This document shows, piece after piece, positions 43,153 to 50,972 of a stretch of DNA of 64,000 bases. The position numbers and the translations under genes are program-made. Where the stretch lies: the NCBI RefSeq assembly GCF_033547095.1, contig NZ_CP137852.1, positions 3,155,501 to 3,219,500 on the forward strand, in the 5' to 3' direction. The stretch comes from Sediminicoccus rosea (GTDB lineage: Bacteria > Pseudomonadota > Alphaproteobacteria > Acetobacterales > Acetobacteraceae). The notes beneath the pieces were generated by a model. The model saw only the letters and a program-made list of their open reading frames with translations, was not told where the DNA came from and did no database searches. How positions within the stretch are numbered: position 1 is the stretch's first letter; each line of letters starts with the position of its first letter.

Positions 43153-44151
43153 CTACGCCGCTTCGCGGGCGCCGTAGCCTTGAGGGTGCGCGGCGTGCCA
43201 GTTCCAGGCGGTGCGGACGATTTCGTCCAGCGACGCATGCTGCGGGCGCCAGCCGGTCTCGGCCCGGATCAGCGCGGAGGACGCCACCAGCGCCGGCGGG
43301 TCGCCGGCGCGGCGCGGGCCGTTCTCATGCGGCACCTTGCGACCGGAGACGCGCTCCACCGCCGCCATCACCTCGCGCACGGAATGCCCGGCGCCATTGC
43401 CGAGATTGTAGCGCACCGAGCCCTGCTCGAGCCGCGGCAGCACCGCGATATGCGCGGCCGCCAGATCCATCACATGCACATAGTCGCGCACCGCCGTGCC
43501 ATCCGGCGTGTCGTAATCCGTGCCAAAGACGTGCAGCGGCGGCGCATGGCCGAGTGTCGCCATGATGGCGCGCGGGATGAGGTGCGTCTCGGGGTCGTGG
43601 TCCTCGCCCGCGCGGCCGAGCGGGTCGGCGCCGGCCGCGTTGAAGTAGCGCAGCGAGGCGGAGCGCAGGCCATGCGCGCTCTCCGCCCAGGCCAGCGCCT
43701 GCTCCATCATCAGCTTGGAGAGGCCATAGGGGTTCACCGGGCTCGTCTCCGCCTCCTCCGTGATGGGCACGGATTTCGGCACGCCGAAGACGGCGGCGGT
43801 GGAGGAGAGCACGTATTTCAGGCAGCCGCCCTTCACCGCGGCCTCGGCGAGGTTCACGCTGTTGGCCAGGTTCTCGCGGCAATAGCGGAGCGGCTGCTGC
43901 ATGCTCTCGCCCACCAGCGACAGCGCGGCCAGGTGGAAGACGGCGTCGAACTTCCAGGCGGCGAAGATGTCATCCAGCCGGCGGCGCTCGCTGAGATTGG
44001 CCTGGATGAAGGTGGCGCCGGGCGGGACGGCGTTGCGGTGGCCGGTGGAGAGGTCATCCACCACCACCACCTCATGCCCCGCATCCAGCAGGGTGAGGAC
44101 GAGGTGGCTGCCGACATAGCCGGCGCCGCCGGAGACGAGATAGCGTGCCAT
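43153..44151 (-). CDS. galE: UDP-glucose 4-epimerase
   Basis: A 332-residue extended short-chain dehydrogenase. The NAD-binding motif GGAGYVGSHLVLTLLDAGHEVVVVDDLSTG opens the protein. The catalytic Tyr-Lys pair is in NPYGLSKLMMEQ (about residue 145), preceded by the SSTAAVFG serine. The YFNAAGADP block and C-terminal sugar-binding part agree with GalE. It interconverts UDP-glucose and UDP-galactose and so supplies a donor for surface glycans, possibly the exopolysaccharide at 7218-20540. Confidence 0.92.
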   Translation of the reverse strand: MARYLVSGGAGYVGSHLVLTLLDAGHEVVVVDDLSTGHRNAVPPGATFIQANLSERRRLDDIFAAWKFDAVFHLAALSLVGESMQQPLRYCRENLANSVNLAEAAVKGGCLKYVLSSTAAVFGVPKSVPITEEAETSPVNPYGLSKLMMEQALAWAESAHGLRSASLRYFNAAGADPLGRAGEDHDPETHLIPRAIMATLGHAPPLHVFGTDYDTPDGTAVRDYVHVMDLAAAHIAVLPRLEQGSVRYNLGNGAGHSVREVMAAVERVSGRKVPHENGPRRAGDPPALVASSALIRAETGWRPQHASLDEIVRTAWNWHAAHPQGYGAREAA

Positions 44152-44204
44152 GGGTGTTCCGATCTGACGAACCCGGTTTGCTCCCGGAATATGGCATCAA
44201 TTCG

Positions 44205-44999
44205 TTAGCGCGGCCCACGTTGCGCCGCGATCAGCACGGCGAGACGGTCCATCACCCCGCGCCGGACCGGACGCCCGGCCGCCAGCCGCCGGAGGTCGCG
44301 CCGGGCCAGCACCAGCGGCAGCGCCGCGGCGCGGGCCTCGGCCGGCAGGCCCTGGAGCGGCAGGGCGGCCGGCGCCTCGGCGGCGAGGCGGGCGATGACC
44401 GGCGCCGCGGTGGCCGGGTCCTCGATCACCGCCTCGGCCGCGATGAGGTCCCGCGGCAGCAGGCAGCGCTCCTGGGCGGCCAGCGCCGGCACCGCGCGCA
44501 GCAGGCCCGAGAGGCCATAGAGCAGCCCCGCCTGTTGCAGCGCGGGCAGCAGCGCGGGCGGCGCCCCCAGCAGCCGCCCGGCGGCGACCGCGAAGCCGCC
44601 CGCCGTGCCGCGCAGATAGGCGTGCAGGGCGGATGTGGTGGCGATGCCTTCCTCCTCCATCTCCATCTCCCGCGCCTCGGCCATGGCGATGAGGCTCGGC
44701 GCGTCGAGGGTGCCCACCTGGATCGCGGCATGGAGAGGCGCGGCCACCTCGTGCTGGCGGGCGGGCCGGCCGGCGGCCGCTTCCTCCACCGCCTCGCGCC
44801 ACCAGGTGAGGCGGATCAGCGCCAGGATGGGGTTGGTCGCGACTTCGCGCGCGCGGGCCAGCTCGTGGTTGAAGGCGATCAGGGTGAACAGCGCCTCGCG
44901 CTTCTCCGGCGGCGCGAAGAGGGCGCAGAGGAAGCGGTCCGGGTCGTGGCGGCGGGCGATGGCGCCGCAAGGGGAGAGTTCGGGCACGCTTCTGCCCAT
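44205..44999 (-). CDS. Squalene/phytoene synthase-family protein, NDUFAF6-like (non-catalytic)
   Basis: A 264-residue all-alpha protein of the squalene/phytoene synthase superfamily. The HDPDRFLCALFAPPEKREALFTLIAFNHELA start and NPILALIRLTWWREAVEE helix align with the family, but neither Asp-rich DxxxD motif is present. The first region reads FNHELARAREV and the later one GLSGLLRAVP. Proteins of this type resemble NDUFAF6, the mitochondrial complex I assembly factor, rather than prenyl condensing enzymes. A role in respiratory complex assembly is inferred. ATG 44999 is used; upstream in-frame extension would run into the sodB promoter region. Confidence 0.75.
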   Translation of the reverse strand: MGRSVPELSPCGAIARRHDPDRFLCALFAPPEKREALFTLIAFNHELARAREVATNPILALIRLTWWREAVEEAAAGRPARQHEVAAPLHAAIQVGTLDAPSLIAMAEAREMEMEEEGIATTSALHAYLRGTAGGFAVAAGRLLGAPPALLPALQQAGLLYGLSGLLRAVPALAAQERCLLPRDLIAAEAVIEDPATAAPVIARLAAEAPAALPLQGLPAEARAAALPLVLARRDLRRLAAGRPVRRGVMDRLAVLIAAQRGPR

Positions 45000-45027
45000 G
45001 ACGGCAACCGAAGCGGGGCGCAAGCGG

Positions 45028-45056
45028 TTGACGCACCGGCCCGCGCTGCTTAGCTG
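45028..45056 (+). promoter_or_regulatory. Possible sodB promoter
   Basis: TTGACG - 17 nt - TAGCTG lies in the 90-nt gap between the divergent NDUFAF6-like gene and sodB. The -35 element is good; the -10 element is poor. A start near 45063 would give a short leader ending at the ATG at 45090. Confidence 0.3.
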
Positions 45057-45089
45057 CCAGCCACTAATTCCCACCTCCGGAGAAACGCC

Positions 45090-45728
45090 ATGGCCTTCAG
45101 CCTTCCCCCGCTCCCCTACGCCACCTCCGCGCTTGCCGCCCAGGGCATGTGCCAGGAGACGCTGGAGCTGCACCACGGCAAGCACCACAACGCCTATGTG
45201 ACGGCGCTGAACGGCCTGATCGAGAGCAAGGGCCTGGCCGGCAAGTCGCTCGAGACCATCGTGGCCGAGGCCGGCAAGGCGGGCGCCGATGGCCTGCCCG
45301 TGCTGAACCAGGCCGGCCAGCACTGGAACCACATCCTGTTCTGGCAGGTGATGTCCCCCAATGGCGGTGGCGACAAGCTGCCGGCCAAGCTCGCCGCCAA
45401 GATCGACAGCGACCTCGGTGGCCTCGCCGCCTTCAAGGAGGCCTTCAAGCAGGCCGGCGTCACGCAGTTCGGCTCGGGCTGGGCCTGGCTGGTCATCGGC
45501 ACCGACGGCAAGCTGAAGGTGACGAAGACGCCCAACGGCTCCAACCCCGTCGCCACCGGCGAGGGCACGCCCATCCTCGGCGTGGATGTGTGGGAGCACG
45601 CCTACTACCTCGACTTCCGCAACGTCCGCCCGAACTACCTGGACAACTTCCTGAACAAGCTGGTGGATTGGTCCGTGGTGGAGAGCCTGATGGACAAGGG
45701 CGGCCTCGCCTCCGGCCAGACGGCCTGA
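45090..45728 (+). CDS. sodB: Superoxide dismutase [Fe]
   Basis: A 212-residue Fe/Mn superoxide dismutase. Metal ligands are seen in LHHGKHHNAYV (first His), GQHWNHILFW (second His) and GVDVWEHAYYLDF (Asp and His). The Gln in GQHWNH corresponds to the FeSOD-type Gln69 position, and no MnSOD-type GGHxNH replaces it, so iron is the likely metal. No signal peptide is present, so it acts in the cytoplasm. It is slightly longer than the usual 193-200 residues. GGAG precedes the ATG by 9 nt, and a strong terminator follows. Confidence 0.93.
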   Translation: MAFSLPPLPYATSALAAQGMCQETLELHHGKHHNAYVTALNGLIESKGLAGKSLETIVAEAGKAGADGLPVLNQAGQHWNHILFWQVMSPNGGGDKLPAKLAAKIDSDLGGLAAFKEAFKQAGVTQFGSGWAWLVIGTDGKLKVTKTPNGSNPVATGEGTPILGVDVWEHAYYLDFRNVRPNYLDNFLNKLVDWSVVESLMDKGGLASGQTA

Positions 45729-45748
45729 TCCAGCTTCCGGGCTGAATG

Positions 45749-45783
45749 AAAGGGGCGCGGTCCGCGAGGGCCGCGCCCTTTTT
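45749..45783 (+). terminator. Rho-independent terminator of sodB
   Basis: GGGCGCGG (45753-45760) pairs perfectly with CCGCGCCC (45771-45778) and is followed by five T. An A-rich stretch before the stem pairs with the T run, so the hairpin can also serve the convergent hydrolase gene ending at 45788. Confidence 0.85.
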
Positions 45784-45787
45784 CGTG

Positions 45788-46657
45788 TCAGGCCAGGTCC
45801 AGCAGGGCACGCGCGAATGCCGCGGGCGCCTCCTGCGGCGGGTTGTGGCCCACACCGGGCAGCAGCCGGCGCTCGAAGCGGCCCGTGAAGCGGGGCGAAG
45901 CGTTCGGGCCGGGCGGGTTCACGCCATCCGCCACGCCATGCAGGTCGATCGCCGGCACGGTGATGGGCGGCAGCTTCGCGAGCCGTGTCTCGAAATCTTC
46001 ATGCGCCGGGTCGCCCGCCACCAGCGCGAAGCGGTGGCGGTAGGAATGGATCACCACCTCGACGAAATCCGGATTCTCGAAATGCGCGGCGCTTTCGGCG
46101 TATTCCGCCTCGGTGAAGCGCCATTCCGGCGACCAGAGCTGCCAGAGCAGGCGGCAGAGATCGGCGCGGTTCGCGGCCAGGCCGCGCGCGCCGCGCTCGC
46201 TGTGGAAGTAGTATTGGTACCAGTGCCGCATCTCGCGCTCGGGCGGCTGGGGCTCGTTGGCGCGGGCGATGTCCTGGATGTTGTAGCCGGTGCCGGTGAC
46301 GAGGCCGGTGCAGCGTTCCGGGTGCAGCGCCGCCACCACGCAGGCGGCGCGCCCGCCCCAGTCATAGCCGGCGAGGATGGCGCGGGGGATCGCCAGCGCG
46401 TCCATCAGCGCCAGCAGGTCCGCCCCCAGCGCGCCCTGCGCGCCGGAGCGCGGCACGCCGGGCTTGAGGCGGGTCTGCCCATAGCCGCGCAGATGCGGGA
46501 CCAGCACGCGATGGCCGGGCAGCAGCGGCACGACGCCGTCATAGCAGCGTGCCGCATAGGGAAAGCCGTGCAGGAGGATGATCGCCGGGCCATGCTCCGG
46601 CCCGTGCTCCTCCACGGCGATGTGAAGCTGCGGCGTTTCGACGATCCGCAGCCGCAT
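45788..46657 (-). CDS. Alpha/beta hydrolase with Asp nucleophile (epoxide hydrolase/dehalogenase-like)
   Basis: A 289-residue alpha/beta hydrolase. The oxyanion motif HGFPYAARCYD is near residue 30. The nucleophile elbow reads GYDWGGRAA (Asp about residue 98), the Asp type seen in epoxide hydrolases and haloalkane dehalogenases rather than the Ser of esterases. The catalytic His is in GVGHNPPQEAP near the C-terminus. A cap domain lies at about 125-210. No signal peptide is present. The substrate is unknown. It sits alone between sodB and yajC, starting 5 nt before the yajC stop in the same direction, so it may be the last gene of a yajC transcript. Confidence 0.8.
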   Translation of the reverse strand: MRLRIVETPQLHIAVEEHGPEHGPAIILLHGFPYAARCYDGVVPLLPGHRVLVPHLRGYGQTRLKPGVPRSGAQGALGADLLALMDALAIPRAILAGYDWGGRAACVVAALHPERCTGLVTGTGYNIQDIARANEPQPPEREMRHWYQYYFHSERGARGLAANRADLCRLLWQLWSPEWRFTEAEYAESAAHFENPDFVEVVIHSYRHRFALVAGDPAHEDFETRLAKLPPITVPAIDLHGVADGVNPPGPNASPRFTGRFERRLLPGVGHNPPQEAPAAFARALLDLA

Positions 46658-46661
46658 GGCC

Positions 46662-46994
46662 TCAGCTCTTCGCGTCGTTCGCCGCTTCGGGGCGAATCAC
46701 GCTGCCGATGGTGCCGCGCACCACCGTCACGCGCACATTCGGCGCGATCTCGACCTCGACCTCGTCCGAGCCGTCCTTCACGAGCTTGATCTCGCCGACG
46801 ATGCCGCCCGCCGTGATCACGCGGTCGCCGCGCTTCAGGCTGCCCAGCATGGCGCGGTGCTCCTTCATCTTCTTCTGCTGCGGGCGGATCAGCAGGAAGT
46901 AGAAGACGACGAAGATCAGCAGCAGCGGCAGAAGCTGCATGACGATCGCGCCCGCGCCGGCGGCGTCCTGGGCATAGGCGGGGGAGATGAGCAT
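46662..46994 (-). CDS. yajC: Preprotein translocase subunit YajC
   Basis: A 110-residue protein with one N-terminal membrane helix (IVMQLLPLLLIFVVFYFLLIRPQQKKMKEH), followed by the small conserved domain LGSLKRGDRVITAGGIVGEI. This is the YajC pattern; the protein associates with SecDF at the inner membrane. No secD or secF is seen directly downstream, unlike the common yajC-secD-secF order. ATG 46994 is chosen from the alignment start MLISPAYAQ. Confidence 0.92.
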   Translation of the reverse strand: MLISPAYAQDAAGAGAIVMQLLPLLLIFVVFYFLLIRPQQKKMKEHRAMLGSLKRGDRVITAGGIVGEIKLVKDGSDEVEVEIAPNVRVTVVRGTIGSVIRPEAANDAKS

Positions 46995-47079
46995 CGGGCC
47001 TCGCAAGGGGAATGGGATGGAGCGCAGATGAACCGGCGGAAGGCTTGCGTCAACCGTGATCCGGCGCTTGAAGCGCCCG

Positions 47080-47922
47080 ATGGACACTGAACTCCTCACC
47101 CGCATCGCCGCCGCCCTGGAACGCCTGGCCCCGCCGCCGGCCCCGCCGCCCAGCCTGGAGGGGGCGGATGCCTTCGTCTGGCACCCCGCGCGCAACCAGC
47201 TTTCCCCCGTGCCCAAGGTCAGCCGCGTGGACATCGTGCTGCTGCAGGGTGTCGCCCGGCAAAAGGAGATCATCCTGGAGAACACGCTGCGCTTCGCCCG
47301 CGGCCTGCCGGCCAACAACGCCATGCTCTGGGGCGCGCGCGGCATGGGGAAATCCAGCCTGGTGAAGGCGGCGCATGCCGAGGCGAACCGGCTGCACCCG
47401 GGCAGCCTCGCGCTGATCGAGATCCATCGCGAGGATATCCGCACCCTGCCCGACCTGCTCGGCCATCTGCGCGGCCAGGAGAGGCGGGCCCTGGTGTTCT
47501 GCGACGACCTCTCCTTCGAGAAGGAGGATGCGGACTACAAGGCGCTGAAATCCGTGCTGGATGGCGGGATCGAGGGGCGGCCGGCCAATGTGCTGTTCTA
47601 CGCCACCTCCAACCGCCGCCACCTCATGTCCCGCGACATGATCGAGAATGAGCGCAGCACCGCCATCCATTCGGGCGAGGCGGTGGAGGAGAAGGTCTCG
47701 CTGTCCGACCGCTTCGGCCTCTGGGTCGGCTTCCACAATTGCGACCAGGACACCTTCTTCGCGATGATCGACGGCTATGCGGGGGCGATGAACCTGCCCA
47801 TCGGCCAGGAGGAATTGCATGCCGCCGCGGTCGAATGGTCGGTCACGCGCGGCGGGCGCTCGGGCCGCGTCGCCTGGCAGTTCATCCAGGAGATGGCCGG
47901 GCGCCTCGGCGTGAAGGGATGA
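47080..47922 (+). CDS. DUF815 family AAA-type ATPase
   Basis: A 280-residue ATP-binding protein of the DUF815 family. Walker A is GARGMGKSSL (about residue 90), Walker B is ALVFCDDLSF (about 145), and a sensor-like NVLFYATSNRRHLM follows. The N-terminal helical region has a proline-rich linker (PPPAPPP). Function in the cell is not established. The ATG at 47080 is preferred; GTG 47056 is in frame. The gene is widely neighboured by yajC in alphaproteobacteria, as here, where it is divergent from yajC. It overlaps the next gene by 4 nt. Confidence 0.85.
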   Translation: MDTELLTRIAAALERLAPPPAPPPSLEGADAFVWHPARNQLSPVPKVSRVDIVLLQGVARQKEIILENTLRFARGLPANNAMLWGARGMGKSSLVKAAHAEANRLHPGSLALIEIHREDIRTLPDLLGHLRGQERRALVFCDDLSFEKEDADYKALKSVLDGGIEGRPANVLFYATSNRRHLMSRDMIENERSTAIHSGEAVEEKVSLSDRFGLWVGFHNCDQDTFFAMIDGYAGAMNLPIGQEELHAAAVEWSVTRGGRSGRVAWQFIQEMAGRLGVKG

Positions 47923-48524
47923 GGTTCCTCGGCACGCTGGAGGAGCTGCACGCGCTCTACGGCGTGCCGGGCGCGGCCTCGACGCGCAAGGAGGCACCGC
48001 GCGTCACCCCGGAATATCGCCGCATCATCGAGGCCGCGCCCTTCCTGGCGCTGGCCACCTCCGGGCCCGAGGGGCTCGATTGCTCGCCGCGCGGCGATGC
48101 GCCGGGGCAGCTGGTCCGCATCCTGGACGAAACGACACTGGCCCTGCCCGACCGGCGCGGCAATGACCGGATCGACAGCCTGCGCCACATCATCCGCGAC
48201 CCGCGCGTGGCGCTGATGTTCCTGATCCCCGGCTCGGGCAATGCGCTGCGCATCAACGGGACGGCGCGGGTCACGGCGGATGAGGCGCTGTGCGAGAGCT
48301 TCGTGATGGAGGGGAAGCGGCCGCGCAGCGTGGCGGTGATCTCCATCGAGACGATCTATTTCCAATGCGCCCGCGCGCTGATCCGCGCCCGCCTCTGGGA
48401 GCCGCATGCGAAGCCCGATCTGCCCACGCCGGGCCAGATCCTGGCGGCGATGACGGCGGGCGAGGTGGGCGGCGCCACCTATGACGCCGAATGGCCGGAG
48501 CGCGCGGCGAAGAGCATGTGGTGA
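47919..48524 (+). CDS. PPOX-class (pyridoxamine 5'-phosphate oxidase-like) FMN-binding protein
   Basis: A 201-residue split-barrel flavin-binding family protein. Typical blocks are IEAAPFLALATSGPEGLDCSPRGDAPG, TTLALPDRRGNDRIDSLRHIIRDPRVALMFLIPG and LRINGTARVTADE. Family members reduce various small molecules or serve as flavin carriers; they are not necessarily PdxH. The ATG overlaps the DUF815 stop (ATGA) and the stop overlaps the next gene's GTG (GTGA), so the three genes form one coupled unit. Confidence 0.82.
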   Translation: MRFLGTLEELHALYGVPGAASTRKEAPRVTPEYRRIIEAAPFLALATSGPEGLDCSPRGDAPGQLVRILDETTLALPDRRGNDRIDSLRHIIRDPRVALMFLIPGSGNALRINGTARVTADEALCESFVMEGKRPRSVAVISIETIYFQCARALIRARLWEPHAKPDLPTPGQILAAMTAGEVGGATYDAEWPERAAKSMW

Positions 48525-49501
48525 GGCTTCGCCCGGATGACGGTGTGATGATCCAGCCCGCGATCCGTGACGCGAAGGGCCGCTTCCGCAACCCTGACGG
48601 CTCGCCTGCCGCGCAGCCGCTGCATCGCGTGGCGCGGATGATGTGGGAGGGCAAGGGGCCGCGCTGGCCGCAGGGTCTGCGCAACCCGCCCCACCCCCCG
48701 CCGCCCGCCCAGGTGCCGGCGGGCCATGCCAGCTTCACCTTCATCGGCCATGCGAGCTTCCTGATCCGCCTCGCGGATGGGACGACCATCCTGACCGACC
48801 CGATCTTCTCCGAGCGGTGCAGCCCCTTCACCTGGCTCGGTCCGAAGCGGGTGCGGCCCCCTGCCCTGGCCCTGGAGGACCTGCCCCGCATTGACGCCGT
48901 GCTGGTCAGCCACGGCCATTACGACCACATGGATTTGCCGAGCCTGCGCGCGATCCATGCCCGCTGGCGGCCGCGGCTGCTGACCGGCCTCGGCCATGCC
49001 GAATTCCTGGCGAAGAACGGCATCCCCGGGGCCATCGAGCTGAACTGGGGCGAGAGCGCCGAACTCCCCGGCGGGCATCGCGCCACCTATGTGCCGATGC
49101 GGCATTTCTCGGCGCGCGGCATCCGCGACCGCGCCCATGCCCTGTGGGGCGGCTTCGCCGTGGAAGCCCTGGCCGGCGGGCGCTTCCTCTTCGTGGGCGA
49201 TACGGCGGCGGGCGGGCATCTGGATGTGATCGGCCGCGCCTTCGGCGGCTTCGGCGTGGCGCTGATCCCGATCGGCGCCTATGCGCCGCTGTGGTTCATG
49301 CAGGCCGTGCACGTCACGCCCGAACAGGCGGTGGAGGCGCAGGCGCAGCTGCGCGCGCGCACAGCACTCGCCATGCATTTCGGGACCTTCCAGCTGACGC
49401 AGGAGGCGATGGAAGAGCCGGCACGACGGCTGCTGGCGGCGCGGGGCGGGCAGGATTTCCGGGTGCCGGGGTTTGGGGAGAGCCTGGTGCTGGCCATCTG
49501 A
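48521..49501 (+). CDS. MBL-fold metallohydrolase (UlaG/NAPE-PLD-like)
   Basis: A 326-residue metallo-beta-lactamase-fold protein. The metal site is visible as SHGHYDHMD (about residue 130), with a later His in VPMRHFSARG, an Asp in FVGDTAAG and a final His in ALAMHFGTFQL. The order and spacing resemble N-acyl-phosphatidylethanolamine phospholipase D/UlaG relatives. A basic, proline-rich N-terminal arm of about 60 residues precedes the domain. GTG 48521 overlaps the preceding stop as GTGA; ATG 48548 is an alternative. A lipid or phosphodiester substrate is possible but not shown. Confidence 0.82.
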   Translation: MRLRPDDGVMIQPAIRDAKGRFRNPDGSPAAQPLHRVARMMWEGKGPRWPQGLRNPPHPPPPAQVPAGHASFTFIGHASFLIRLADGTTILTDPIFSERCSPFTWLGPKRVRPPALALEDLPRIDAVLVSHGHYDHMDLPSLRAIHARWRPRLLTGLGHAEFLAKNGIPGAIELNWGESAELPGGHRATYVPMRHFSARGIRDRAHALWGGFAVEALAGGRFLFVGDTAAGGHLDVIGRAFGGFGVALIPIGAYAPLWFMQAVHVTPEQAVEAQAQLRARTALAMHFGTFQLTQEAMEEPARRLLAARGGQDFRVPGFGESLVLAI

Positions 49502-49538
49502 GCCGGGGACCGCCCTTCCCCCGCGCCCCCTCATGCGT

Positions 49539-50249
49539 TCAGGGGCAATCCGACAGCGGTCTCGCGATGGAGGCACGGGCGCCGTCGGGGCCGCGATGGC
49601 AGCCGCTGAACCAGGCGCCGCGATACCAGCGCTGCTCCGCCGCGATGAAATAGGCGCCCTGGCCATCCGCGCGGTCATCGCGGTAATCGCCCTCGTAGCG
49701 GTCGCCATTGGCCCAGAGATAGACGCCCTCGCCATGGAAGCGGCCGTCGCGCCACCTGCCTTCATAGCGGTCGCCATTGGGGTAGAGCATCACGCCGCGG
49801 CCATTGCGGCGGCCGTCACGCCATTCGCCCTCGTAGCGCGCGCCATTGGCCCAGTTGTAGACGCCCTGCCCGTGCTGCCGCCCATCCCTCCACTCGCCCT
49901 CATAGCGGTTGCCGCTGGGCCAGGTGACGGTGCCGCGGCCATCCAGACGGCCCTCGCGCATCTGGCCGCTGAAGCTGCTGACCTGGGGGGGCGCGCCGCC
50001 ATCCTGGCTGCGCCACTCGCCGCGGCCCTGGCCCTGGGCGGGGCCTCGCGGGCAGGCGCCGCTCCAGGTGACCCGCTCATGCGGCTGGGGGTTGCTGTTC
50101 CAGAGCCAGCAGCCATTGCGCGGATCCACCACCCAGCCGGCGCGGAAGGGCTCGGCCAGGTTCTCGGGCAAGGGCGGCGCAGGGCGGTTCTGTGCGAGGG
50201 CCGGGGCGGCGGCGAGCAGGAGGGCGAGCACGGCAAGGCGGAGGCGCAT
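49539..50249 (-). CDS. Secreted MORN-repeat protein
   Basis: A 236-residue protein with a signal peptide (MRLRLAVLALLLAAAPALA) and five or six MORN repeats of the form NRYEGEWRDGRxHGQGVYxWANG from about residue 100 to 210. Two cysteine-containing segments (NGCWLWNSNPQPHE near residue 45 and a late SGCHRGPDG) flank the repeats. MORN repeats form beta-hairpin rods that bind membranes or proteins; bacterial ones are mostly uncharacterised. It is probably periplasmic or surface-exposed. The repeats share DNA-level similarity, which could allow copy-number change. Confidence 0.82.
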   Translation of the reverse strand: MRLRLAVLALLLAAAPALAQNRPAPPLPENLAEPFRAGWVVDPRNGCWLWNSNPQPHERVTWSGACPRGPAQGQGRGEWRSQDGGAPPQVSSFSGQMREGRLDGRGTVTWPSGNRYEGEWRDGRQHGQGVYNWANGARYEGEWRDGRRNGRGVMLYPNGDRYEGRWRDGRFHGEGVYLWANGDRYEGDYRDDRADGQGAYFIAAEQRWYRGAWFSGCHRGPDGARASIARPLSDCP

Positions 50250-50324
50250 GGACGGGATGAGACAACGCGGCCGGCGCGCGATCCAGGGGAAATCCCGGGG
50301 CAGGCACGAACAGGTGGGATTTCC

Positions 50325-50351
50325 TTGAAAATCACCGAGTATTAGGATTAT
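50325..50351 (+). promoter_or_regulatory. Possible promoter of the transposase-derived gene
   Basis: TTGAAA (50325-50330), 15 nt, GATTAT (50346-50351), in an AT-rich pocket 24 nt before the ATG. The spacer is shorter than ideal. Confidence 0.3.
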
Positions 50352-50374
50352 TGTCTCCGTCCCAGGAGCCATCG

Positions 50375-50965
50375 ATGAAACAGCGCGTCCCCTTCACCGC
50401 CCTCTCCGACCGCCAATGGGATGCCCTGCGGCCCTATGTCCTGGCGCAGAAGGCCAGCCCCGCCGGCCGCAAGACGGCCGACCTGCGTGAGCGGATGAAC
50501 GCCATCCTCTTCCTGCTTTCCACCGACGCCCCCTGGCGGGAGCTGCCCGAACGCTACGGTTCCGCGGGGACGGTCGCGCGGCATTTCCGCCGGCTGACGC
50601 ATGGCGGGCTGTGGGAGCACCTGCTGGAAGCCCTGCACGATCTCGGGCCGCGCCATCCGCTGCAGCAGCTTCGCCGCGTGATCTTCCGCGGCGCCAGGCG
50701 GGCCGCGAAACTGGTCGGACTCGGCATCATCGTGCTGGCGCGGCGATTGAACCTTCTCGAGGCCCTGCCTGGGCCGCCCTGGCTGGTGGCCGATCCCGAT
50801 TTGTCCAAAACCCTGGTGGGCCTGTTCCAACGCGAATTCGAACATCCTGACCCAGCCCGGTTCCGGCGCTGGTGGCGCGAGAAAGGCCGCGCCTTCATCC
50901 AGGTCTTCGCCATCGCGGGCGGGCGGCCCAACATGCCGCGCTCCGTCCGCCTCGCCATGCCGTGA
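50375..50965 (+). CDS. DUF4096/IS5-type transposase-derived small protein
   Basis: A 196-residue protein whose first 100 residues match the N-terminal helix-turn-helix domain of IS5-family transposases (LSDRQWDALRPYVL, DLRERMNAILFLLSTDAPWRELPERYGSAGTVARHFRRLT). The DDE catalytic domain is absent. Instead there is an 85-residue tail rich in Arg and Trp, ending SVRLAMP. It has a good ribosome-binding site (AGGAG). I see no terminal inverted repeats or target duplications around it. A truncated transposase or a domesticated DNA-binding protein are both possible; the intact, well-spaced gene favours the second. Confidence 0.7.
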   Translation: MKQRVPFTALSDRQWDALRPYVLAQKASPAGRKTADLRERMNAILFLLSTDAPWRELPERYGSAGTVARHFRRLTHGGLWEHLLEALHDLGPRHPLQQLRRVIFRGARRAAKLVGLGIIVLARRLNLLEALPGPPWLVADPDLSKTLVGLFQREFEHPDPARFRRWWREKGRAFIQVFAIAGGRPNMPRSVRLAMP

Positions 50966-50972
50966 GGCCGGC

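Noticed and set aside
50375-50965. Active insertion sequence
   Set aside because: No DDE domain, no terminal inverted repeats and no target-site duplication could be found.
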